A DNA stretch of 64,000 bases, from NCBI GenBank assembly GCA_020636505.1, contig JACJXR010000011.1, positions 1 to 64,000 on the forward strand, in the 5' to 3' direction. Source of the DNA: Chitinophagales bacterium. Its GTDB lineage: Bacteria; Bacteroidota; Bacteroidia; Chitinophagales; Chitinophagaceae. Below, piece after piece: positions 51,079 through 58,904 of this stretch (its first letter is position 1; every line of letters starts with the position of its first letter). Under the pieces are notes generated by a model that had not been told where the DNA came from, made no database searches, and saw only the letters and a program-made list of their open reading frames with translations. The position numbers were made by a program, and so were the translations under genes.

Positions 51079-52320
51079 ATGCAATTATCTTTTACTGGCC
51101 CCCAGTCCTTTTACAACGGAATAAGCGCTGTGCAGGAAGCATTGAGCAGAGAAGTGCGAAAGGTTGTCAACGAGCCGCAACCGGGTATAAACGTTCCGTT
51201 CAACAAGCCTTACCTAACAGGTAACGAGCATAAGTACATTAAAAGAGTACTGTCGTCAGGCAAACTTAGTGGAAATAACGAGTTTACTCGTAAATGCGAA
51301 GAGTACTTCAAGGTGCACTATGGTGCTAAGGAGTGTTTCCTTACATCATCATGTACCGATGCATTGGAGATGTCTGCGGTACTGTTGGATATTCAAGATG
51401 GAGATGAAGTGATAGTTCCTTCATATACATTCGTGTCCACAGCCATTGCATTTCTCATGCGTGGGGCAAAAGTGATTTTTGCTGACAGTAGGGAAGACCA
51501 TCCGGGTATAGATGAAAGCAAGCTTGAATCGCTTATCACAGATAAGACCAAAGCCATAGTTGTGGTTCATTACGGTGGTGTGGCTTGCGATATGGATATG
51601 GTGATGGATATTGCTGAGAAGCATGGTGTTTATGTGGTGGAAGATGCCGCGCAAGCCATTGATGGTTATTACAAGGAGAGGCCGTTGGGAACAATCGGTC
51701 ATATGGCTACGTTCTCGTTTCACGAAACCAAGAATATCATATCAGGAGAGGGTGGTATGCTTGTTGTCAATGACGATAGGTTCATAGACCGTGCCGAAAT
51801 AATACGTGAGAAGGGTACAGACCGTACTAAATTCCTTAGAGGTGAAATAAACAAGTACGGATGGGTAGACATAGGCTCATCATATTTGCCAAGTGATTAT
51901 ACAGCAGCATTCTTATATGCACAGTTGGAACAGTTGCCATTGATACAGGAAAACAGACTGAATATATGGCAACGATACCACAACGAGTTGCAAGAGCTGG
52001 AGGCATTGGGACATGTTATGCTCCCGGCTGTTCCCGAATATGCCAAGCATAATGCTCATATATTCTACTTGGTATTGCCCGATCTTCAACAAAGAGAAGC
52101 CCTCCGCAATTATCTGAAATCTGAGGGTGTGTCGGCTGTATTCCATTACAACCCACTGCATTCGTCAAAGTACTATAAGCAAAAGCATGATGGTCGGGAG
52201 TTGGTGAATTGTGATAAGTACGACGATTGTCTGCTTCGTTTGCCGATGTATGCAGGAATGTCTCTTGGTGAGCAGAAGACAGTCATCAATAAGATATGGC
52301 GCTTCTTTCTTGAAAAATAG
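51079..52320 (+). CDS. rffA: dTDP-4-amino-4,6-dideoxygalactose transaminase-like aminotransferase (DegT/RffA)
   Basis: 413 residues. PLP enzyme of the DegT/DnrJ/EryC1/StrS family: NKPYLTGNEHKYIKRVLSSG, SSCTDALEMSAVLLDI, VPSYTFVSTAIAFLMRGAKV, VVHYGGVACDMD, VVEDAAQAIDGYYKERPLG, and SFHETKN with the PLP lysine at about 218, the form typical of RffA/WecE. N-terminal ~35 residues before VPFNKP are an extension relative to the usual start. Converts a dTDP-4-keto-6-deoxyhexose to its 4-amino sugar for surface glycans. The next gene is a putative methyltransferase, probably in the same glycan context. Confidence 0.88.
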   Translation: MQLSFTGPQSFYNGISAVQEALSREVRKVVNEPQPGINVPFNKPYLTGNEHKYIKRVLSSGKLSGNNEFTRKCEEYFKVHYGAKECFLTSSCTDALEMSAVLLDIQDGDEVIVPSYTFVSTAIAFLMRGAKVIFADSREDHPGIDESKLESLITDKTKAIVVVHYGGVACDMDMVMDIAEKHGVYVVEDAAQAIDGYYKERPLGTIGHMATFSFHETKNIISGEGGMLVVNDDRFIDRAEIIREKGTDRTKFLRGEINKYGWVDIGSSYLPSDYTAAFLYAQLEQLPLIQENRLNIWQRYHNELQELEALGHVMLPAVPEYAKHNAHIFYLVLPDLQQREALRNYLKSEGVSAVFHYNPLHSSKYYKQKHDGRELVNCDKYDDCLLRLPMYAGMSLGEQKTVINKIWRFFLEK

Positions 52321-52414
52321 GTAGCCCAGACATTTTGTACCGTCTTTATTTTCATAAGGGCTGATTTCTTTGCGTATCATGTGTATTTTTACAGCTTATC
52401 TGTAAATGCCGTAA

Positions 52415-53332
52415 ATGAATATTACACTTAAGAACTTCCTTAGAAAGATAACGGAGAAGCTTCAGAAGGACGAACAGAAGATATTGATGCTTTTGGGGCA
52501 AATGAGAGCCAATGAAGTCAAGGGCAAAAGTTCCATTGATAAATTGGAAGATGTTGAGTTCAAGGTATTCTCTCAATGGGGTGAGGATGGCATTCTTCAA
52601 TACCTGATTTCAAAGATCGATATTCCCAATAAAGTATTTGTTGAGTTTGGCGTAGAGAACTATTTGGAATCGAACACTCGTTTTCTGCTGATGAACGACA
52701 ATTGGAGTGGGGTCGTCATCGACGGTTCCAAATCCAATGTGAATTTCATTAAGACTGATGATATATACTGGAGATACGATATTACAGCAATAGAGGCCTT
52801 TATTACCACAGACAATATCAATCAGCTTATAGGAGATAATGTGGGTGTTGAAGACATAGGCATCTTGAGTGTAGATATAGATGGTAATGACTATTGGGTG
52901 CTTAATGCCATAAATGTGGTTAAGCCACGTATCCTTATTTGCGAGTACAATAACATCTTTGGACCTGAGCATGCTGTTACCGTTCCATACAATCCAAGTT
53001 TTGTTCGTAGGAATGCACATTACTCCGACCTTTATTTCGGTGCTTCACTAAAAGCTTTTTACGACTTGGCTAAAGAGAAAGGGTATACGTTTGTAGGCAC
53101 CAACTCCGCTGGGATGAATGCTTTCTTTGTAAGGAACGACCTTGCAGCATCTTTTAAGGCTTGTACTCCCGAAGAAGTGTATCAGCCTTCGAAGACAAGG
53201 GAGTCGAGGGATAAGACCGGTAAACTTAGCTTCTTATCAGGTACGGATAGAATTAAAGAGATAAAAGACATGCATGTCTATGATGTATCCGCAAAGAAGG
53301 AACGACAGATAAAAGACATCTTTGGACTATAA
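52415..53332 (+). CDS. Putative SAM-dependent methyltransferase-like protein, surface-glycan context
   Basis: 305 residues. N-terminal ~45 residues helical and charged; then VFSQWGEDGILQYLISKI, VFVEFGVENYLESNTRFLL (Rossmann strand and glycine-poor SAM-like loop), GVVIDGSKSNVNFI, IGILSVDIDGNDYWVLNAI and ILICEYNNIFGPEHAVTVPY. The pattern resembles an FkbM-type fold but the canonical FDIGAN motif is altered to VEFGVEN, so activity is inferred. 94 bp after the aminotransferase gene; a terminator overlaps its stop. Confidence 0.65.
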   Translation: MNITLKNFLRKITEKLQKDEQKILMLLGQMRANEVKGKSSIDKLEDVEFKVFSQWGEDGILQYLISKIDIPNKVFVEFGVENYLESNTRFLLMNDNWSGVVIDGSKSNVNFIKTDDIYWRYDITAIEAFITTDNINQLIGDNVGVEDIGILSVDIDGNDYWVLNAINVVKPRILICEYNNIFGPEHAVTVPYNPSFVRRNAHYSDLYFGASLKAFYDLAKEKGYTFVGTNSAGMNAFFVRNDLAASFKACTPEEVYQPSKTRESRDKTGKLSFLSGTDRIKEIKDMHVYDVSAKKERQIKDIFGL

Positions 53333-53363
53333 AAAAAGCCACACTCTACAGTGTGGCTTTTTT
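53332..53363. terminator. Bidirectional terminator
   Basis: AAAAAAGCCACACT-ctac-AGTGTGGCTTTTTT: symmetrical with A and T tracts, serving both the methyltransferase-like gene and fhs. Confidence 0.9.
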
Positions 53364-53380
53364 GTTGAATATCCATCCTT

Positions 53381-55048
53381 TTAGCTTAGTCCGTCTATTT
53401 CACCATTCACAAGTTTGATATGTTGTGCTTGCGGTACTTTCGGTAAGCCAGGCATACGCATGATATCTCCCGCTACTGCTACAATGAACCCTGCACCGGC
53501 ATTGATGACAACGTCACGAATGGTGATGTTGAAACCTGTCGGAGCATTTACCTTCTTCGGGTCGTCGCTGAACGAATATTGTGTTTTGGCGATACATATT
53601 GGGAAGCTGCCATAGCCTGCTTCTTCAAACTTCTTAAGTTTGGTAAGCGTTCCTGCACCGAAGCTCACACCGTCTGCTCGGTATATTTTGGTGGCTATTT
53701 TTTCAATTTTGGAACGAAGACTGTCTGTATCGTCGTATGTGAAGTTGATGTCTTTGGAAGGATTGTTCTCAATAACATCCACAACTGTTTGTGCAAGTTC
53801 AGCAGCGCCTTTACCACCTTCGGCAAAACCGTTGTTGATGGCGAAGGCCACACCTTGTTCTTTACACCAATTGGTCAGGTGGTTAACTTCTTCGTCAGTA
53901 TCGAAGTGGAACTTGTTGAAGGAAACAACCACGCTTTGGCCGAAGTTCTTCATGTTCTCTATATGACGCTGAAGGTTTGGTAACCCTGCTATCATGGCAT
54001 CAAGGTTCGGCTTTTTGATGTCGTCTGCATGAACACCACCATGTAGTTTCAATGCAGATGTAGTCACAACTATGATTGTTGCTTTTGGTCTCAGTCCCGA
54101 CATGCGGCATTTGATGTCCAAAAACTTCTCTGCTCCAAGGTCGCTACCGAAACCTGATTCTGTAACCACATAGTCATTGCAGCTCATAGCCATTTTGGTG
54201 GCGATTACCGAGTTGCAACCATGTGCGATGTTAGCAAACGGTCCACCATGTATAAAGGCAGGTGTATTTTCTGTGGTTTGAACCAAGTTTGGCAAAATGG
54301 CCTCTCTCAGTAGCACTACTATCGATTCCGCAATACCAAGGTCTTTTACCGTCACAGGCGTTTTATCTCTTTTATGACCCAATACCACACGTTCTATACG
54401 TGCTTGTAGGTCCTCAACACTGTTTGCAAGGCAGAATAGGGCCATTATCTCTGATGCCGGAGTGATGTCGAAGCCTGTTTCCGTGGCAATACCGTTGGAT
54501 ATTCCTCCAAGACCAGTAACTACGTTACGTAGCGAGCGGTCGTTAACATCAAGCACCCTACGCCATACTATTGTGTTTAGAGCATCTGTTGTATTTCTGT
54601 TTTGATACTGATAGTTGTCTAATAGAGCCGCTATCATATTATTGGCACAAGTAATGGCGTGCATATCACCTGTAAAGTGCAAGTTGATGTCCTCCATCGG
54701 CAATACCTGTGAGTATCCGCCGCCTGCTGCACCGCCTTTCATGCCAAAACATGGGCCTAAGCTTGGTTCACGTAGAGCTACAGCCGCTTTCTTACCTATA
54801 TGGTTTAATCCGAGCGATGTCGCAACGCTTGTTACGGTTTTACCTACACCTGCTTTGTTAGGTGTTATCGCTGTAACCAAAATCAGGTTGCAGTTCTTTA
54901 TTTTCTCTTCATTCAGGTAGCTGAGTGGCACTTTTGCCTTGGTTCTGCCGTAAGGAATGATGTCTTCGGCTTTTATTCCCAATTGCTCAGCGATTTCCGC
55001 GATCGGCTTCAATTTGGCCGCCCTTGATATTTCGATGTCAGATAGCAT
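53381..55048 (-). CDS. fhs: Formate-tetrahydrofolate ligase
   Basis: 555 residues, normal length. ATP-dependent ligation of formate to tetrahydrofolate in one-carbon metabolism. Signatures: VTAITPNKAGVGKTVTSVAT (P-loop, with a spelling that differs from the common TPAGEGKT), REPSLGPCFGMKGGAAGGGY, DINLHFTGDMHAI, FIHGGPFANIAHGCNSVIAT, YVVTESGFGSDLGAEKF. Single gene. Convergent with the methyltransferase-like gene. Confidence 0.96.
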   Translation of the reverse strand: MLSDIEISRAAKLKPIAEIAEQLGIKAEDIIPYGRTKAKVPLSYLNEEKIKNCNLILVTAITPNKAGVGKTVTSVATSLGLNHIGKKAAVALREPSLGPCFGMKGGAAGGGYSQVLPMEDINLHFTGDMHAITCANNMIAALLDNYQYQNRNTTDALNTIVWRRVLDVNDRSLRNVVTGLGGISNGIATETGFDITPASEIMALFCLANSVEDLQARIERVVLGHKRDKTPVTVKDLGIAESIVVLLREAILPNLVQTTENTPAFIHGGPFANIAHGCNSVIATKMAMSCNDYVVTESGFGSDLGAEKFLDIKCRMSGLRPKATIIVVTTSALKLHGGVHADDIKKPNLDAMIAGLPNLQRHIENMKNFGQSVVVSFNKFHFDTDEEVNHLTNWCKEQGVAFAINNGFAEGGKGAAELAQTVVDVIENNPSKDINFTYDDTDSLRSKIEKIATKIYRADGVSFGAGTLTKLKKFEEAGYGSFPICIAKTQYSFSDDPKKVNAPTGFNITIRDVVINAGAGFIVAVAGDIMRMPGLPKVPQAQHIKLVNGEIDGLS

Positions 55049-55166
55049 ATGTGTTAACTGTATTTTGAATTTTCAGACGGACGAATATATTAATTATAAG
55101 CAGAAAAACTATATCAAATCCCTGTAAACAATGGTTTTGGGGGCAATTTTCATGTGTTTGAGTTTG

Positions 55167-55189
55167 TTAACGAGTTGTTACTCGGTTGC
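55167..55189 (+). promoter_or_regulatory. Conserved upstream element, copy B
   Basis: TTAACGAGTTGTTACTCGG followed by TTGC, matching copy A at 50970. It ends 53 bp before CACCTTTG (55242-55249), the probable -7 box for the small secreted protein. The 273-bp gap between fhs and that gene otherwise holds no convincing gene. Confidence 0.55.
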
Positions 55190-55321
55190 AAATTCGTGGT
55201 TAACAGAGGGCAAATATTCGTCCCGGTTTGCCCCCGTGTCGCACCTTTGTATTGTCATCAACGACGAAACAATTTTAAAACAAACATTAACTCAAACAAC
55301 TAACAAACAAAAACAACAATT

Positions 55322-55882
55322 ATGAAAAAGATCATCGCAATCGCAGTTTTCGCTTCTCTAGGTTTCGCAGCTAACGCTCAAAACCAGGCAAACCAAACAA
55401 GTTCAGCTTCTCAGACTACTAATCTGGTTCTTAGCAACGCAATCGAAATCACCTTCACTGGTAACGGTTCTGCTACAGGTGCTGACGTGAACATTCCATT
55501 CACTACAGTTAACGATTACGCTAACGGTGTTGAGTCTGATGCTCAAGAATTGAAAGTACGTTCAAATAAGAATTTCTCAGTAGCTGTTAAAGCTAACGCT
55601 ACCAACTTCTCATACACAGGTTACACTTCACCTGCTCCAACAATGCCTGTAAGCGGTGTTTTGGGAATCAAAGTAACTGCAAACGGTACAGGTGGTTCAA
55701 TAGCCAACCCGTTCTCTAACAGTACATACGCTACTTTGAGCAGCTCTGACCAAGATTTGATCACTACTGCAGACCGTGGTGGTAACCAAACTTTCAGTGT
55801 GAAGTACAAAGCAACTCCGGGTTTTGCATACCCTGCAGGTACTTACAGTGTAGATGTTGTTTACACTGCAACTCAAGAATAA
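55322..55882 (+). CDS. Small secreted beta-rich protein, probably abundant
   Basis: 186 residues, signal peptide MKKIIAIAVFASLGFAANAQ. Mature part is Ser/Thr/Asn-rich beta sequence with no cysteine: LVLSNAIEITFTGNGSATGA, AQELKVRSNKNFSVAVKANA, NQTFSVKYKATPGFAYPAGT, YSVDVVYTATQ. The ending resembles pilin-like or spore-coat-U-like beta sandwiches, but family is not certain. Codon use is strongly biased to GCT, AAC, TTC and ACT, as in highly expressed genes. Long leader, strong terminator. Single gene; possibly a surface subunit. Confidence 0.75.
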   Translation: MKKIIAIAVFASLGFAANAQNQANQTSSASQTTNLVLSNAIEITFTGNGSATGADVNIPFTTVNDYANGVESDAQELKVRSNKNFSVAVKANATNFSYTGYTSPAPTMPVSGVLGIKVTANGTGGSIANPFSNSTYATLSSSDQDLITTADRGGNQTFSVKYKATPGFAYPAGTYSVDVVYTATQE

Positions 55883-55908
55883 GATATATTGTCTCTCTCG
55901 GTTTAAAT

Positions 55909-55940
55909 AAAAAAGAGCAGCCTTCGTGGCTGCTCTTTTT
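55909..55940. terminator. Bidirectional terminator
   Basis: AAAAAGAGCAGCC-ttcg-TGGCTGCTCTTTTT between the small secreted protein and the convergent OmpA operon; overlaps the last bases of the latter. Confidence 0.88.
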
Positions 55941-56778
55941 ATTTGGTTACAAAAACATCCACACGTCGATAGTAATCCTCTGTTTTACCTGCTGATATAC
56001 TTTGAGTCTTGCCATATGCTACGGCTCTTTGAACTTTGTAGTTTTTGAAATTGTATTGTTCCAAACGCCAACGTATGTACTCGACACGCTCCCCTGCAAT
56101 AAGTACGGTTTCATTTTGGCCTATGTTGTGACCGCTTAAGCTGACGATGGAACCCGGATTCTGTTTCAAATATTCGGTAATACTGTTTATTACATCATTC
56201 ATACCCTCTTTGAGTATGGTTCCTTCTTTGAAGAATATTTGCCAATTGGCAGTTCTGCTTGTATCAGCTCGTTTGGGTAATGAACCAAGTTGCTTTTCGT
56301 CAACAAAGGGGCCTATTTTACAAGACGGTTTGCCGCATTTGCATATCATTTTTGATAAGTCGACTTTGACAGGAGTATTGGCAAACCCTCCAATAATAAT
56401 ATCAACACGTCTGTCTTCGGGATACCCTCTAGTATTTGTCTCATCTCTCGATACTTCTCCTTTGCCTGTAATTGTTTGAATGTTGTTGTGTGCAATGCCA
56501 AGTGTGGTAAGGTAATTTGCAGTATTATCTGCCCTAAGTTGTGATAGTGATTGATTTGACTGTTCGCTGCCTATGTAGTCTGCATACCCAATAATACCAT
56601 ATACTTGATTTGTTGGTAGGGCATTATTATATGCCATCGAATCCAGTGTGTGTATAGAGGCACTGTTCAGTATGGATTTGTTGAGGTCGAAATAGAGGTG
56701 TATGGTATCGTTTATGCTTTGTCCATATATATCAAGCTGAGAGAAGAAAATTAGAATGATAATTAGTGACGACCTCAT
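55939..56778 (-). CDS. Double OmpA-like domain protein, third in operon
   Basis: 279 residues, signal peptide MRSSLIIILIFFSQLDIYGQ. N-terminal OmpA-like domain: IHLYFDLNKSILNSASIHTL, YGIIGYADYIGSEQSNQSLS, LRADNTANYLTTLG, DRRVDIIIGG. A linker with four cysteines (MICKCGKPSCKIGPF, three of them tightly spaced). The second domain (QIFFKEGTILKEGMNDVINS, VSLSGHNIGQNETVLIAGER, RRVDVFVTK) is the most degenerate of the three paralogs. OmpA-like domains bind peptidoglycan; here no outer-membrane barrel is attached. Four bases after the preceding gene. Confidence 0.82.
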   Translation of the reverse strand: MRSSLIIILIFFSQLDIYGQSINDTIHLYFDLNKSILNSASIHTLDSMAYNNALPTNQVYGIIGYADYIGSEQSNQSLSQLRADNTANYLTTLGIAHNNIQTITGKGEVSRDETNTRGYPEDRRVDIIIGGFANTPVKVDLSKMICKCGKPSCKIGPFVDEKQLGSLPKRADTSRTANWQIFFKEGTILKEGMNDVINSITEYLKQNPGSIVSLSGHNIGQNETVLIAGERVEYIRWRLEQYNFKNYKVQRAVAYGKTQSISAGKTEDYYRRVDVFVTK

Positions 56779-56782
56779 ACGC

Positions 56783-57598
56783 TTATTTTTCTATGATCCT
56801 TATTGCTACACGTTTGTTGTTTTGGGGGTGTTGTTCCAACTCTTCGCATCCTCTGCCAAGGTATTTTAATCTTTCCTGAGGAATGCCGTTGCGTATAAGA
56901 AAGTCTTGCACTGCTTTGGCTCTTGCATCAGATAGCTCATATATTTCCTTCGCTGCTTCTCTTGGTGTCATTTTGTCTACGGCTTGTCTCTTTTTTATTG
57001 TTTGTAAAGAAGTCCATGAGCAATGTACATGTCCTTCTATCTGTATTTTTATTGTTGGTTTCTTCTGCAGAAACTCAAGTAGGGTCTTAAGTGCAGGTAA
57101 AGACTCGCTTAATATTCTGGCTTTACCTACTTCAAAAAACACATTTTCCAAGTCGAAAACTTCATCCGCTTTTACACCTTTTGATTGTATGTTTTTATCA
57201 TCTTTGATAAACCCATGTACAATGTCTACTCGTCTGTCGGTAGGGTAGCCGTCCGTCCCCATTTGTTCTCTTTTGACTTCCCCTTTTCCTGAAACCGCTT
57301 GCAAGTTGTCTTTGGATATACCCAAAGTTGTTATGTATTCTGCAATGGTGTTAGCTCTTTTTAAGGACAATTCTTCGTTGGTTTGTTCATCTCCCAAGTA
57401 GTCTGTATAACCAATGATGCTGTATTTTTCAGTAGGGGACAGTATATCGTTGTAAGCCAGAGAGTCAAGATTATATGTAGCCTCTTTTGTCAACCGATGT
57501 TTACCCAGCTCAAAGTATATATGTATTGTATCCGATCGCATTTGCCCGAATGTATTAAGACTGCACATCAATAAGAGTAGGGTTACGGTTTTTTCCAT
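56783..57598 (-). CDS. Double OmpA-like domain protein, second in operon
   Basis: 271 residues, signal peptide MEKTVTLLLLMCSLNTFGQ. First OmpA-like domain: IHIYFELGKHRLTKEATYNL, YSIIGYTDYLGDEQTNEELS, LKRANTIAEYITTLGI, DRRVDIVHG. Second: ENVFFEVGKARILSESLPAL, IKIQIEGHVHCSW, LSDARAKAVQDFLIRNGIPQ, YLGRGCEEL, KRVAIRIIEK. Both keep the NxxLSxxRA/LSDARA helix that lines the peptidoglycan site. Periplasmic, soluble. Shares order and spacing with its two neighbours, so an old tandem triplication. Partner protein unknown. Confidence 0.85.
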   Translation of the reverse strand: MEKTVTLLLLMCSLNTFGQMRSDTIHIYFELGKHRLTKEATYNLDSLAYNDILSPTEKYSIIGYTDYLGDEQTNEELSLKRANTIAEYITTLGISKDNLQAVSGKGEVKREQMGTDGYPTDRRVDIVHGFIKDDKNIQSKGVKADEVFDLENVFFEVGKARILSESLPALKTLLEFLQKKPTIKIQIEGHVHCSWTSLQTIKKRQAVDKMTPREAAKEIYELSDARAKAVQDFLIRNGIPQERLKYLGRGCEELEQHPQNNKRVAIRIIEK

Positions 57599-57605
57599 AC
57601 GTAGA

Positions 57606-58442
57606 CTATTTGTCGATTATGCGTATTTCCACGCGACGGTTCATGTTTTCGTCCATTGGTGTTCGTTCGGGTGATATCAACGGTTGTTTGTTACTCAACC
57701 CTTTGTAGGATAACCTGTCGCGGTCAATTCCTTTCTCTATCAGAAAGTTGTATACCTGCTTTGCTCTGTTTTCTGATAGTCTAAAGTCTTTGGAGTCGAA
57801 GTCGTATCCATCGTAAGTATTGGCTATGTGACAGCATATATGTCCTTCTATGCTTATTTTTACTGTAGGATTATCCTTCAATATCAGGTATAATTGTACA
57901 AGTTGCTCCAATGATTCATCTCGTACGAAATGGCTTCCGGGTACAAAGAAAATCTTATCTAATCTGATAGTTTCATTCTTTTTAACCTTTGCGATATCAA
58001 TACCCTTCTTGGGAGGTCCCGGTTTTACATCAGGTTTGTTTTTTTTGGGCTTGAAACCTCCGATGACAATATCAACCCGTCTGTCTTCAGGGTAGCCGTT
58101 CGCTTGTTCTTGTTCACGGCTTACTTCGCCTACACCTGTAACGGTTTCGATGTATTCTTCTTGGATGCCTAAGCCCAATAGGTAGTCTTTAACTGCGTTG
58201 GCCCTATTCTCAGAAAGTGTTACGTTGCTTGACTCTGTGCCCAAATAATCCGCATAACCGATAATTCCATATTTCTTTTTGGGTATCAGTACGTCGTTGT
58301 AAGCCAGAGAATCAAGTTGTTGTTTTGCGTTGGAGTTCAGGTTATATACGGCAATGTCGAAATAAACTTTAATTGTGTCGGATTCTTTGGCACCTGCCTT
58401 TATGGACATTGAGATAAGGGCTATTAAGAGTATTCTATGCAT
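57606..58442 (-). CDS. Double OmpA-like domain protein, first in operon
   Basis: 278 residues, signal peptide MHRILLIALISMSIKAGA. First domain: IKVYFDIAVYNLNSNAKQQL, YGIIGYADYLGTESSNVTLS, ENRANAVKDYLLGLGI, EDRRVDIVIGG. A basic Pro/Lys linker (KPKKNKPDVKPGPPKKG) leads to the second: DKIFFVPGSHFVRDESLEQL, VKISIEGHICCHIA, RLSENRAKQVYNFLIEKGID, NRRVEIRIIDK. Leads a three-gene minus-strand operon with 7- and 4-bp spacings. Both domains look intact, so it could cross-link peptidoglycan strands or bridge peptidoglycan and a partner (inference). Confidence 0.85.
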   Translation of the reverse strand: MHRILLIALISMSIKAGAKESDTIKVYFDIAVYNLNSNAKQQLDSLAYNDVLIPKKKYGIIGYADYLGTESSNVTLSENRANAVKDYLLGLGIQEEYIETVTGVGEVSREQEQANGYPEDRRVDIVIGGFKPKKNKPDVKPGPPKKGIDIAKVKKNETIRLDKIFFVPGSHFVRDESLEQLVQLYLILKDNPTVKISIEGHICCHIANTYDGYDFDSKDFRLSENRAKQVYNFLIEKGIDRDRLSYKGLSNKQPLISPERTPMDENMNRRVEIRIIDK

Positions 58443-58583
58443 GTTACCGTCTTAAGTTACTAAGTTATAAAAAACAGTATATGTGCTACTATTTAAGCGA
58501 TGGCATAAATAGGGTGATTTATCTTAAGCTGATGATATGTGTTTGTATAACGATATGAAATAGATAATTATTATAAAATAAAA

Positions 58584-58609
58584 ATGCCGCTACTGGTTTG
58601 TAGCGGCAT
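58584..58609 (-). terminator. Intrinsic terminator of the small lipoprotein gene
   Basis: On the minus strand ATGCCGCTAC-aaacca-GTAGCGGCAT, then TTTTATTTTATAA. Confidence 0.8.
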
Positions 58610-58631
58610 GTATTTTCAGTGTTTTAAAGTA

Positions 58632-58829
58632 TTACTTTATCTCACAGTGTGCAGTAAGGCCAAACTCATTGCAGTTTCGCTGCGCTTCTGTTCTGCTTTT
58701 TGCAACTACATCTTTCGTCTCAATTTTGCCGTAGATAGAGGTGCATTCGCATGTGTATGCTTTGCTGCAAGATGAGAATGAGGCGGCAATGAATACACCG
58801 GTGCAAACAAATAGAATTAGTTTCTTCAT
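58632..58829 (-). CDS. Small lipoprotein
   Basis: 65 residues: signal peptide with lipobox FSSC, then SKAYTCECTSIYGKIETKDV, RTEAQRNCNEFGLTAHCEIK. Four cysteines in the mature part may form disulfides. No family name certain; similar tiny lipoproteins with a C-x-C-T start are frequent in Chitinophagaceae-type genomes, to my memory. Own terminator downstream. Confidence 0.72.
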   Translation of the reverse strand: MKKLILFVCTGVFIAASFSSCSKAYTCECTSIYGKIETKDVVAKSRTEAQRNCNEFGLTAHCEIK

Positions 58830-58904
58830 ATGGTATAATGCTTTTAGCTATATCGTACTATTATCAAATGTAATAAAAAATCAAATTTTCATAGCCTAAA
58901 ACTT

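Noticed and set aside
55131..55325. 64-codon open frame with a lipobox-like LTSC
   Set aside because: Covers the shared upstream element and the promoter/leader of the small secreted protein; the LTSC is followed by no plausible mature protein.
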